NCBI RefSeq assembly: GCF_034424315.1
Contig: NZ_CP139972.1
Coordinates: 1,736,001 to 1,800,000 of the forward strand
Source: Chitinophaga sancti
GTDB taxonomy: Bacteria; Bacteroidota; Bacteroidia; Chitinophagales; Chitinophagaceae
Reading direction: 5' to 3'
DNA: 64,000 nt
Both the position numbers and the translations under genes were made by a program. Positions 1-8,092 of this stretch are shown here, one piece after another. Under the pieces are notes generated by a model. It saw nothing but the letters and a program-made list of their open reading frames with translations. It ran no database searches and was not told the DNA's origin. The number at the start of each line of letters is the position of its first letter. Positions within the stretch are counted from its first letter, which is position 1.

Positions 1-1
1 T

Positions 2-2221
2 TCGGGCGAGACTTTAATCGGTGCCTCTATACACGTTCTTCAACAATCCAACTACAGCAGCACCAGCAACAACTACGGATTCTATGCAATCGTGGTACCT
101 GAAGGCACCTATACCCTCGTCGTCAGTTATACAGGATATAAAGCGGATACAATATCTATTCCCCTGGCGAAAGACCTTGTACGCAATGTTTCGTTGAGCC
201 CTTCGAGCGGACTACTTTCAGAAGTCGTGATCACTTCCCAGGCCTCAAAAGACAGGCTGAGCAGCGCCCAAATGGGTACACAAAAACTTAGTACTGCCGA
301 AATTGCAAATGTGCCGGTATTCCTCGGGGAAAAGGACATCATCAAAACCATACAACTACTACCCGGTATTAAAACAACCGGCGAAGGCAGCGGCGGCTTC
401 TACGTGCGCGGTGGTAACATCGACGAGAACCTGTTACTGCTGGATGAAGTGCCGGTGTATAATGCCACACACCTCTTAGGTTTCTTCTCTACCTTCAATT
501 CAGATGCGATCAAAGATCTTACGCTTTATAAAGGTGCCATGCCAGCTCAATACGGTGGCCGCCTTTCCTCTGTAGTAGATATCCGGACCAAAGACGGTAA
601 CAACCAGGCATTCCACGGTAGCGGCGGACTTGGCATTATTTCATCTCACCTGAACCTGGAAGGACCGCTTGTAAAAGATAAGGGTTCATTTATGATCAGT
701 GCCCGTCGTAGTTATGCAGATGTGTTTTTGAAACTGTCTTCAAACGAAGATGTCAAAAACTCTAATCTTTACTTCTACGATGTAAATGCCAAGCTGAGTT
801 ATAACCTGGATGATCATAACCGGGTATTCATTTCCTTTTATAACGGGAAAGACAACCTGAAAATATCAGACGACTTCGCACTGTACTATGGTAATACAAC
901 AGGTACATTCAGGTTAAATCATAATTTCAACAGTCACTTGTTTTCCAATACCACAGTCTCCTATAGTAATTATCATCACAACGTAGAGATCTCGGACAAA
1001 TCAAGCAATACTAAGATTGAATCCACCATCAGGGATTTCGGATTGAAAGAAGATTTTCAATACTTCATGTCAAACGATGACAGGATTAACTTTGGGATCA
1101 CAACCACACACCATACACTTAATCCTGGCCTTATTGATGCCAGTCAGAATTCTACCTACAATTCCCAGATCCTGGATAAGAAGTATGCGCTGGAAAGCGC
1201 AGCTTACATCAATCATGAATTAGGATGGGGCAAGCTGAAAATTAATTATGGATTGCGCTTGTCTGTCTTCAATATATTTGGTCCCGGAAAGTATTATACA
1301 TACAATGCAGAGGGAGATCCTGCTGATTCCACTAAATATGATGCAGCAGACCTGGTAAAGACTTACATCAATCTTGAACCCCGCGCAGCTGCAAGTTACC
1401 AGCTGGATAGTATCAGCTCATTGAAATTTGCTTATTCGCGCAATACGCAGAACCTGCACCTGATCACTAACTCTGCCTCCACGCAACCCACAGATCTCTG
1501 GATCCTGAGCAGTCCGAATGTACAACCGGAAATAGCAGACCAGGTGTCATTGGGTTACTACCGGGATCTTAGTAAAGGTCGTTATGAATTCTCATCGGAG
1601 ATTTACTATAAACAATTACAAAACCAGATTGACTATAAAGATGGTGCTGCCCTCTCAGTCAATAACTACGTAGAGTCGCAGCTGCTATATGGGAAAGGCA
1701 GGGCGTATGGGGTAGAACTTTTTCTAAAGAAAAAAGCCGGCAGACTGACAGGTTGGATCAGTTATACATTATCCCGCACGGAGCGGCAGATAGAGAAGAT
1801 CAATGAAGGGAGCTGGTATGCCGCACACCAGGATCAGACGCACAACCTGGCTATTGTAACCATCTACCAGTTGAGTAAGAAAGTAACCCTTTCTGCGAAC
1901 TGGGTGTACAATACCGGTAATGCAGTCACCTACCCAAGTGGAAAATACGAAATCAATGAACAGACGGTGTTCCTGTATACAGAGAGAAACGGCTACCGGA
2001 TGCCCGCTTATCATCGCCTGGATATTGGGCTGACCATAGCTGGAAAGAAAAGAAGGCGCTGGAGTAGTGACTGGAACTTTGCAGTATACAACGCCTATGG
2101 GAAACAAAATCCCTACTTCATAGAGTTTAAAAATGACCCGGCAAATCCAAACCGGACAATCGCGCAGCAAACAGCGCTTTTCCGTTGGGTACCTTCTATC
2201 ACCTATAATTTCGCATTCTAG
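2..2221 (+). CDS. TonB-dependent receptor, 3' part (cut by window start)
   Basis: Outer-membrane transporter that takes up a ligand using TonB energy. The frame is open from base 2, so the true start lies outside the window. The first ~55 residues are the end of a carboxypeptidase-regulatory-like domain (GTYTLVVSYTGYKADT). A plug domain follows (VVITSQ, then LLPGIKTTGEGSGGFYVRGG, and LLLDEVPVYNATHLLG), then a long beta-barrel ending in WVPSITYNFAF, whose terminal aromatic residue is the usual barrel-assembly signal. A DUF4249 lipoprotein starts 1 nt after the stop. This receptor/DUF4249 pairing is common in Bacteroidota and suggests that the two form one uptake unit. The substrate cannot be read from the sequence. 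Confidence 0.93.
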   Translation, partial: SGETLIGASIHVLQQSNYSSTSNNYGFYAIVVPEGTYTLVVSYTGYKADTISIPLAKDLVRNVSLSPSSGLLSEVVITSQASKDRLSSAQMGTQKLSTAEIANVPVFLGEKDIIKTIQLLPGIKTTGEGSGGFYVRGGNIDENLLLLDEVPVYNATHLLGFFSTFNSDAIKDLTLYKGAMPAQYGGRLSSVVDIRTKDGNNQAFHGSGGLGIISSHLNLEGPLVKDKGSFMISARRSYADVFLKLSSNEDVKNSNLYFYDVNAKLSYNLDDHNRVFISFYNGKDNLKISDDFALYYGNTTGTFRLNHNFNSHLFSNTTVSYSNYHHNVEISDKSSNTKIESTIRDFGLKEDFQYFMSNDDRINFGITTTHHTLNPGLIDASQNSTYNSQILDKKYALESAAYINHELGWGKLKINYGLRLSVFNIFGPGKYYTYNAEGDPADSTKYDAADLVKTYINLEPRAAASYQLDSISSLKFAYSRNTQNLHLITNSASTQPTDLWILSSPNVQPEIADQVSLGYYRDLSKGRYEFSSEIYYKQLQNQIDYKDGAALSVNNYVESQLLYGKGRAYGVELFLKKKAGRLTGWISYTLSRTERQIEKINEGSWYAAHQDQTHNLAIVTIYQLSKKVTLSANWVYNTGNAVTYPSGKYEINEQTVFLYTERNGYRMPAYHRLDIGLTIAGKKRRRWSSDWNFAVYNAYGKQNPYFIEFKNDPANPNRTIAQQTALFRWVPSITYNFAF

Positions 2222-2222
2222 T

Positions 2223-3002
2223 ATGAAGACGATATTCACCGCTATATTCATCATCCTGTTATTGTCTGCCTGTACAAAGACGCTTGATATAAAGTTGCGG
2301 TCAACTGAGCCGAAAATAGTCATCCAGGGGAATGTTACCAATTCAGGAGGGCCTTATTATATAAGGATCAATAAAACCGTTGATTTTGATGCGAATAATG
2401 AATACCCTCCTGTGGTCAATGCCACAGTTAGTGTATTGGATAGTAATACCAGAAGAGTGGATTACTATAAATATACCGGTGTAAATGGCTATTATATTTC
2501 CAACAATCTCTTTGGGCAGGTGGGGCATACTTACAAGCTAACAGTAACGGTTGATGGGGAAACCTATACAGCATCTTCCACGATGCCCAATTTTGTAGGC
2601 ATCAACCAGCTGGATTTTGTACAGACAAAGATTCTTAATAAAACCAGGATCCTGCCCCAGGTAACATTTACGGACCCGGCCTATGAGAAAAACTACTATG
2701 TTTTTTCACTGGCGGTAAACAATGTAACTTATAAAGCCTTTTATGCGGTGGATGACAGGCTGACTGATGGAAATGAGATGGTGCAGCAATTGTATATGGA
2801 TAGTTCGTATATCCAGAAAAGGGATTTTGTGACGGTAATATTGTCAAGTGTAGACAAGAACGTCTATAATTATTTCAATGTACTCCAGGCAAATAGCGGC
2901 GCCTCTCCGACTACGCCTTCGAATCCGCCATCAAATATATCGAATGGCGCATATGGATATTTTGGTGCAGAGGCGGTTAGCATGGTATCTCAATCTTTTT
3001 AA
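2223..3002 (+). CDS. DUF4249 family lipoprotein
   Basis: 259-residue predicted lipoprotein. The N-terminus is a short basic/hydrophobic signal ending in the lipobox LLLSAC, so the mature protein starts at that Cys. The rest fits DUF4249: a beta-rich fold beginning KIVIQGNVTNSGGPYYIRIN and a transthyretin-like stretch (NATVSVLDSNTRRV, YKLTVTVDGETYTA). I chose the ATG at 2223 rather than earlier in-frame starts because only it gives a signal peptide and because it follows the receptor stop by one base. Its likely role is surface partner or lid of the upstream TonB receptor; that is inferred from gene pairing. Confidence 0.85.
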   Translation: MKTIFTAIFIILLLSACTKTLDIKLRSTEPKIVIQGNVTNSGGPYYIRINKTVDFDANNEYPPVVNATVSVLDSNTRRVDYYKYTGVNGYYISNNLFGQVGHTYKLTVTVDGETYTASSTMPNFVGINQLDFVQTKILNKTRILPQVTFTDPAYEKNYYVFSLAVNNVTYKAFYAVDDRLTDGNEMVQQLYMDSSYIQKRDFVTVILSSVDKNVYNYFNVLQANSGASPTTPSNPPSNISNGAYGYFGAEAVSMVSQSF

Positions 3003-3014
3003 ATAACTCATTAT

Positions 3015-4106
3015 ATGAAATTCCATTCCCTGGTATTCTTAAGTTCCCTGCTGTTTTCGCTAAGTGCAAAATCACAGATCGTTTCTATCCCTTACCAGGA
3101 TAACATGAAAGTACCTGTGATAACATTAGGAATAAATGGTGGTACTTATCGGTTCATTTTTGACATGGGGGCAGAGGTAAGTATCATCAATTCAAAATAC
3201 ATTACACTACCGCAAACGGGGAAAATAAAAGTGGATGATGCAAACAATGCATCTAAAACGCTTTACAAGAGTAAAGTAGAATCGCTGGTATTGGGTGCTA
3301 ATAAGGAAATTGCTTTTAGTAATGTAAATGTGTACAGTACAGAGATGAACGAGCAGGTATTCACCTGTAATGAAATAGCGGGCATATTGGGGATGGATCT
3401 CTTAGGAAGTTATGTAATAGAATTGGATCCTGCGAATAAAATAATATCATTTTATAAAGACAGTCCTATAGATAAAAAGGAGATGTTGCCTTTTGGAAAA
3501 AAAGGTAACAGGCCATCGGTAGATGTAATGATAAATAACCAAGTGATAAATTTATTATTAGATTCTGGCTCTGCAGGGTTTATAAAGCTTTCAGATAAAG
3601 CTGGGTTGAAGTTTGATAGTGATGCTGCTCAAAAAATGACTGGATATAGCGGGCTGGGATTGTATGGGAGAAAGGAAGGAGTGATTAGCAGTGAGGTGAT
3701 AAAGGCAGATGTAAGTGTGGGCGGTACTACTGATCACAACCAGGTGATCTTAATTGAGCCAACAAACAGTAGCAAGCTTGGGTTTGAATACATGAAGCAT
3801 TTTAAGGTGATTGTTTCAGTAAAAGACAGGATGCTTGCCTTGAAAAAGATAGAGGACTTTCAATATACAGATATGTTGCTGAAGTTTGGATTTTTGATAG
3901 GGATTGATAAGGGCGGGTATGTGATAACGAAGAAAAATGTGAGCAGGATGGATGTGGAGATAGGTGATAAGGTGATTTCGGTAAATGAGCAGGCATTAGG
4001 AGATCTTTGTGATATTAATAAGGTAAAGGAACTCATTGAGAAAACGGAGGTAGCACCCGGCTTATTGATAGAAAGAGGTAGACAGCGGTTAAGGATCAGC
4101 CAATAA
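3015..4106 (+). CDS. Exported retropepsin-like aspartic protease with C-terminal PDZ domain
   Basis: 363 residues with a signal peptide (LVFLSSLLFSLSAKSQ). There are two clan-AA half-sites. The first is FIFDMGAEVSIIN near residue 50 and the second is LLLDSGSAGFIKLS near residue 180. The spacing fits a single-chain duplicated aspartic protease of the gag-pepsin type found in Bacteroidota. The first triad reads D-M-G instead of the usual D-T/S-G, which could weaken activity. The last ~80 residues (GGYVITKKNVSRMDVEIGDKV) resemble a PDZ domain. It starts 12 nt after the DUF4249 gene, so it is probably co-transcribed. The substrate is unknown. Confidence 0.85.
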   Translation: MKFHSLVFLSSLLFSLSAKSQIVSIPYQDNMKVPVITLGINGGTYRFIFDMGAEVSIINSKYITLPQTGKIKVDDANNASKTLYKSKVESLVLGANKEIAFSNVNVYSTEMNEQVFTCNEIAGILGMDLLGSYVIELDPANKIISFYKDSPIDKKEMLPFGKKGNRPSVDVMINNQVINLLLDSGSAGFIKLSDKAGLKFDSDAAQKMTGYSGLGLYGRKEGVISSEVIKADVSVGGTTDHNQVILIEPTNSSKLGFEYMKHFKVIVSVKDRMLALKKIEDFQYTDMLLKFGFLIGIDKGGYVITKKNVSRMDVEIGDKVISVNEQALGDLCDINKVKELIEKTEVAPGLLIERGRQRLRISQ

Positions 4107-4114
4107 ATTACAGG

Positions 4115-4181
4115 TAGGCTGGAGATTGACTTTTAGTGCACCCATACATATATTAGGCCCTATGTATGCGGCGCCAGCCTA
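4115..4181. terminator. Large stem-loop between convergent genes
   Basis: Outer arms TAGGCTGG (4115-4122) and CCAGCCTA (4174-4181), with inner arms CATACATA (4143-4150) and TATGTATG (4161-4168). It sits just after the protease stop and before the 3' end of the opposing Nudix gene. There is no clear U-tract, so termination is an inference from position. Confidence 0.45.
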
Positions 4182-4208
4182 TTCAATCCTGAATCCAAAC
4201 ACTGCACC

Positions 4209-4610
4209 TTAAATCAATCCAGTTTCCTTCAATCGTTCAAACGCGATTAACACCCCCGGCACCTGGTGCTCCTCCTTCCCATACATCTCTGAATCAAAAT
4301 ACTTCAGCGCCCCTATCTCCGCCGAAGGCACAATTTCCTGCTTCAGTTCATGCAAAAAACAATCCTGTTCCATCATCAGATCTACTTCCCCAAATGCCGG
4401 CGCTGTAATATGATAATACCACTTTAGCTCTTCCTCCGGAATCGAAATATTCAACTCCTCCTCCACTTCCCTTCTTACCGCCTGCAAAGCAGTTTCCCCG
4501 GCATCAATCTTGCCGCCAGGTAAATACCAGGCCCCCTTATTTTTGCTAAACCCCAATAGTAATTTCCTGTCTTTTACGACGACTAAGCCGGCTGTATGTA
4601 TACGTTTCAT
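4209..4610 (-). CDS. Nudix hydrolase
   Basis: 133 residues. It carries the complete Nudix box GX5EX7REXXEEXX as GGKIDAGETALQAVRREVEE, which binds the metal that cleaves nucleoside-diphosphate-linked substrates. The N-terminal AGLVVVKDRKLLLGFSKN is the usual first Nudix strand pair, as in MutT-like proteins. The exact substrate is not readable. I chose ATG 4610 over an in-frame GTG at 4631 because the promoter element TATTTTTG ends only 4 nt upstream of that ATG. The transcript would therefore begin at about the start codon and could not include the GTG. Confidence 0.9.
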   Translation of the reverse strand: MKRIHTAGLVVVKDRKLLLGFSKNKGAWYLPGGKIDAGETALQAVRREVEEELNISIPEEELKWYYHITAPAFGEVDLMMEQDCFLHELKQEIVPSAEIGALKYFDSEMYGKEEHQVPGVLIAFERLKETGLI

Positions 4611-4614
4611 CCCA

Positions 4615-4622
4615 CAAAAATA
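4615..4622 (-). promoter_or_regulatory. Bacteroidota -7 element for the Nudix gene (leaderless)
   Basis: TATTTTTG on the minus strand, matching TAnnTTTG, separated from the ATG by TGGG. Initiation about 5 nt downstream of the element would fall on the start codon. Confidence 0.55.
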
Positions 4623-4803
4623 GCCATTCACCTCTTAGAATCAAATCACACGTTCATCAATACGAATACCTATTCCTGCATCCCTAAAAGCTTTTTCCTG
4701 GGATTGGCTCAACCTGTTCCGCATTGAATAGAAGATCGAAGCTTTAAATTATCTCAGTACTTTGTATTTTTTCCGATATTTGAATCTACACCAAATCACC
4801 AGT

Positions 4804-6003
4804 ATGTTATATATCGCACTGATTCGGGAAGAAAAACAGCCCCACGACTATCGCGTAGCCTTTACCCCATCACAATGTCAATGGATTGCACGTCACTACC
4901 CCCAGGTTACCATCATCGTTCAGCCCTCACCATGGCGCTGCTTCAAAGATGAAGAATACGAACGAGCCGGCATCACCCTGTCAGAAGACCTGTCTCACTG
5001 CCAGATCCTGTTCGGTATTAAAGAAGTACCTGCCGAAAAACTATTGCCAGGCAAAACATATTTATTCTTTTCTCATACACGAAAGAAGCAGCCGCAGAAC
5101 CAGCAAATGCTTAAAGCCATCCTGGAAAAGAAAATCAACCTCATCGATTACGAATGTCTCGTCCATCCGGATGGACAACGGATCCTGGGATTCGGTTTCT
5201 TTGCCGGCGTAGTGGGTGCACACAATGGCCTGCTGGCCTATGGCCGTAAAACAGGCAGTTTCTCACTCACACCCGTGTATGCCTGCCATGATTTCAAAGA
5301 ACTGATCAATCATTACTTCGGCGCAAAACTGCCCCCGCTAAAGATCGTGATCACCGGCTCCGGCAGAGTGGCCGCAGGTACACTGGAAGTAATGGGCTTG
5401 CTAGGCATTAAATACCTCCCTCCCGAGGAATATTTAATAAATACCTATACCTACCCCGTATACACCCAGTTAAAGGCCGGTGAACTCTACCTGAGAAAGA
5501 AAGATAAGACCTACAGCCGGGAAGACTTCCATAATCATCCGGATCAATATGATTGCAGGTTCCTGCCTTACGTGACGGCCTCTGATATATTGATGAACGG
5601 GGTTTACTGGGATGAACGCATCCCCCCGCTCTTCACCTGGGCCGACCTCGCAAAGGACAATTTCAGGATTAAAGTGATTGCTGATATTACTGATGATAAA
5701 CACGGTTCCGTGCCTTGCAATATTGGTGATTCCACCATCGAAGACCCTGTTTATGGCGTGGACAGGCATACAAAAGAGCTGATTGCTCCTTACCAGAAAG
5801 ATAGTGTAGATATGATGTGCGTGAGCAACCTGCCGAATGAACTGCCGCGGGATGCATCGCAGTACTTCGGAGATCAGCTGATGAAGTATGTATTTGATGA
5901 TTTGTTAAAATCAGAGAGTACGGTCATTCATAATGCGACGATTGCCTCTAACGGGGCGCTTACAGAGCGGTTCAGTTACCTGGAAGAATACGTATCAGCA
6001 TAA
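4804..6003 (+). CDS. LYS1-like saccharopine dehydrogenase / alanine dehydrogenase-PNT family
   Basis: 399 residues. The N-terminal half is an alanine dehydrogenase/transhydrogenase-type domain (IALIREEKQPHDYRVAFTP). The Lys and His of GIKEVP and FFSHTRKKQ sit where LYS1-type saccharopine dehydrogenases carry their catalytic Lys and His. A nucleotide-binding segment follows (KIVITGSGRVAAGTLEVMG). The family performs NAD-linked oxidative deamination of amino acids. Saccharopine to lysine is the closest guess, but the substrate is inferred. ATG 4804 is preferred over an upstream start at 4762, because family members start right before this first strand. It is monocistronic and ends at a long inverted repeat. 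Confidence 0.75.
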   Translation: MLYIALIREEKQPHDYRVAFTPSQCQWIARHYPQVTIIVQPSPWRCFKDEEYERAGITLSEDLSHCQILFGIKEVPAEKLLPGKTYLFFSHTRKKQPQNQQMLKAILEKKINLIDYECLVHPDGQRILGFGFFAGVVGAHNGLLAYGRKTGSFSLTPVYACHDFKELINHYFGAKLPPLKIVITGSGRVAAGTLEVMGLLGIKYLPPEEYLINTYTYPVYTQLKAGELYLRKKDKTYSREDFHNHPDQYDCRFLPYVTASDILMNGVYWDERIPPLFTWADLAKDNFRIKVIADITDDKHGSVPCNIGDSTIEDPVYGVDRHTKELIAPYQKDSVDMMCVSNLPNELPRDASQYFGDQLMKYVFDDLLKSESTVIHNATIASNGALTERFSYLEEYVSA

Positions 6004-6121
6004 AAAAAGAAGTTGTATCGAAAGTAATTTGAAGGCATTGAGAATTTTCTTAACAAAGAAACGCTCCGCCAGGTACCCGGATTAAATCCGGGAAATTTTA
6101 CTTTTGATACAACTTCTTTTT
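6004..6121. terminator. 118-bp inverted repeat with nested hairpin between convergent genes
   Basis: Arms 6004-6027 and 6098-6121 are complementary over 24 nt with one G/T wobble. They start AAAAAGAAG and end CTTCTTTTT, so both strands end in a T-run as a bidirectional terminator would. The loop holds a second perfect stem (CCCGGATT / AATCCGGG, 6076-6092). It begins right after the LYS1-like stop. The right arm contains the old stop codon of the mscS 3' duplication. Confidence 0.6.
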
Positions 6122-6130
6122 ACTGGATAT

Positions 6131-6263
6131 TTGCGTTAAAGACCGTCTGCGTCGGGTAAGCAAACCGGATATTCCCCTGCGCAAACTCCTTAAACATTCG
6201 CATTGAAAACCGTCTGCGTAGGATAAGCAAACTGGATATTCCGCTGCGCAAACTCCTTAAAGA
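6131..6263. repeat. 66/67-bp tandem duplication at the 3' end of mscS
   Basis: Copy 1 (6131-6196) and copy 2 (6197-6263) share most bases, e.g. ACCGTCTGCG, GTAAGCAAAC/ATAAGCAAAC and CTGCGCAAACTCCTTAAA. A one-base length difference shifts the frame between copies. Both encode versions of FKEFAQ-N-I-FAYPTQTVFNAN on the minus strand. Confidence 0.85.
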
Positions 6264-7236
6264 TCGCCAGGTTAATCGCCTGCTGTATATCCATATACTT
6301 ATTATAATCACTCGTCAGCACATTATACACCACCTCAAACTTCAGACTATAAGGTCCATAGCTGGCAAAATGCGCCCTGTCAAACGCAAGTCCTTCCTGC
6401 GCTGTGATAATGGTTTTTAACAAATCAGGAATCGCTTCTAATACTGCTGCCGGCGTTTCATATACCACATCCAACATGAACGCTATCCTGCGCTTCTCCA
6501 TCCGCTTGAAATTATGAATACGGGAATCCGTCAGCGCCTTATTGGAAAAGATCATTTCCTCACCATTCGTACTACGGATGCGGGTTGTCTTTACCCCAAT
6601 CTCCATCACCGTACCACTCTTATCCCCTACCAAAATCGCATCTCCGATTTCAAAAGGCCGGTCAAAAAAGATCACGAAATAACAAAACAGATCACTCAAA
6701 ATATTCTGTGAAGCCAACGCGATGGCCACACCACCAATACCCAAACTCGTGATAATCGTCGTCACATTGTAACCGAAATTATCCAGGAGAAAAACAATCG
6801 CAATACACCACAGTACCAGGTTGATGATCATCAACACTCCTTTCACTTCGCTCCTCTTAGGGTCTGCATAATGCTTTTTCTTCAGGTAAGAAATCAGTGA
6901 ATACTCGATCAGCATCGTCAATACCCGCAATACAAAAAAAGTATTGATCAGTACTATCACACCACGCAGGGCACTGGCCAACTTCTCAGGCAAGCTGAGG
7001 TAATGAATACCTCCATAAATTACCGAGATATACAATGCCGGCATCACTGCTCGGTCTATTACGCTGATGATAAAATCATCTACTGTGTTGACAGTGCTTT
7101 CTGCCCACTTTCTTAACCTGTGTAGTACGATACTTTTGACAATGCGCAGGACAATCAATCCAATGATAATAACTCCCAGCGCGATGACATAGGAATACAA
7201 CGTATTCCCCCAAAAGACCTGATTTAAACCTTCCAT
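6190..7236 (-). CDS. Small-conductance mechanosensitive channel (MscS family)
   Basis: 348 residues. It opens under membrane tension to release solutes on hypo-osmotic shock. There are four or so N-terminal membrane segments (YVIALGVIIIGLIVLRIV onwards). The pore-lining helix and first beta-domain strand read GGVAIALASQNILSDLFCYF then FDRPFEIGDAI, the best-conserved MscS region. A cytoplasmic alpha/beta domain follows. I use ATG 7236; the frame extends upstream only to a TTG. The gene follows trmN6 by 34 nt and is likely co-transcribed. The 3' end lies in a tandem duplication: the protein now ends FNANV, whereas a second out-of-frame copy ends FNANIQ. Confidence 0.93.
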   Translation of the reverse strand: MEGLNQVFWGNTLYSYVIALGVIIIGLIVLRIVKSIVLHRLRKWAESTVNTVDDFIISVIDRAVMPALYISVIYGGIHYLSLPEKLASALRGVIVLINTFFVLRVLTMLIEYSLISYLKKKHYADPKRSEVKGVLMIINLVLWCIAIVFLLDNFGYNVTTIITSLGIGGVAIALASQNILSDLFCYFVIFFDRPFEIGDAILVGDKSGTVMEIGVKTTRIRSTNGEEMIFSNKALTDSRIHNFKRMEKRRIAFMLDVVYETPAAVLEAIPDLLKTIITAQEGLAFDRAHFASYGPYSLKFEVVYNVLTSDYNKYMDIQQAINLAIFKEFAQRNIQFAYPTQTVFNANV

Positions 7237-7270
7237 GTTGTGATTGAAACTAAATATTGGCAATTAAATT

Positions 7271-8038
7271 TTACAAATACAAATAATAAGGGTGTAATAA
7301 AGCGATAAACTCCGGTGTATATTCATTCGCCCCATTCCTGATGGACATCGTTTCTTCGTAACGGGCAATTTCCATCTCCTCCTCACCCTCTTTCCGATCA
7401 ATTGCTAAAGCCGTTTCAAAAACCACTCCCCGCCCAAAGATCGCTATCGTCCGGAAATGTTCATGATTTACACTATGTCTTATATGTACTACCTGGCGCG
7501 CGAAAAAACCTTTCTTTAAAGCTAATTTTTCAAACGCTGCAAAAGGTGTATATGGCAATAGTACAGAGAAAACGCCATTATCAGAAAGATGCTCGTCTAT
7601 CACATCCAATAGCGCAGGGTAACTCAGTGTGGTAGCATGCATTGCCTGGTTTCTTAACGGATCAGGACTTTTTAAATCCCCTTCGTAAAAAGGAGGATTG
7701 GTGATGATCAGGTCAAACTGGCGCTCTAATTTTAAGGTACGGGCATCACCCACCACTACCTTCATCCTGGAAGCCCAGGGCGCAGCCGCAAAATTGCGTG
7801 TAGCCTGTGCCGCAGCTGCGGTATCTAATTCCAGCGCGGTGATAGATGCATCGGTAAATCGCTGCGCCAACATCAGGCTCAGTAATCCTGTACCCGTACC
7901 AATGTCTAAGATCCGCTTCGCCGATGTGATCTTCGAAGCCGTATACGCTCCCTGCAAACACGCATCGGTACACACTTTCATGGCACAGTCTTCCTGGTGA
8001 ACCGTAAATTGCCTGAAACTAAAAAATTGATTTGCCAT
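7271..8038 (-). CDS. trmN6: tRNA1(Val) (adenine-37 N6)-methyltransferase
   Basis: 255 residues. A Rossmann-fold SAM-dependent methyltransferase (formerly YfiC) that methylates A37 of tRNA-Val. The SAM-binding motif I is ILDIGTGTGLLSLMLAQ near residue 43. The N6-adenine catalytic motif is TNPPFYEG, followed by LRNQAMHATTLSY, which is diagnostic of this subfamily. The N-terminal FRFRQFTVHQ-type segment (here FSFRQFTVHQEDCAMKV) also matches. It lies 54 nt downstream of tsaD and upstream of mscS, all on the same strand. tsaD and trmN6 both act on the tRNA anticodon loop near position 37. Confidence 0.92.
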   Translation of the reverse strand: MANQFFSFRQFTVHQEDCAMKVCTDACLQGAYTASKITSAKRILDIGTGTGLLSLMLAQRFTDASITALELDTAAAAQATRNFAAAPWASRMKVVVGDARTLKLERQFDLIITNPPFYEGDLKSPDPLRNQAMHATTLSYPALLDVIDEHLSDNGVFSVLLPYTPFAAFEKLALKKGFFARQVVHIRHSVNHEHFRTIAIFGRGVVFETALAIDRKEGEEEMEIARYEETMSIRNGANEYTPEFIALLHPYYLYL

Positions 8039-8092
8039 GTGATGTTTAAAAAACGACTTCTTTTGAAGAGCAAAGAATTATGCAATGCGGCT

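Noticed and set aside
5470..5769. Minus-strand frame inside the LYS1-like gene
   Set aside because: Shadow of a conserved enzyme gene.
6004..6121. Insertion sequence or MITE
   Set aside because: Inverted repeat is present but I found no flanking duplication or second copy in the window, so I list it as a terminator-like repeat.
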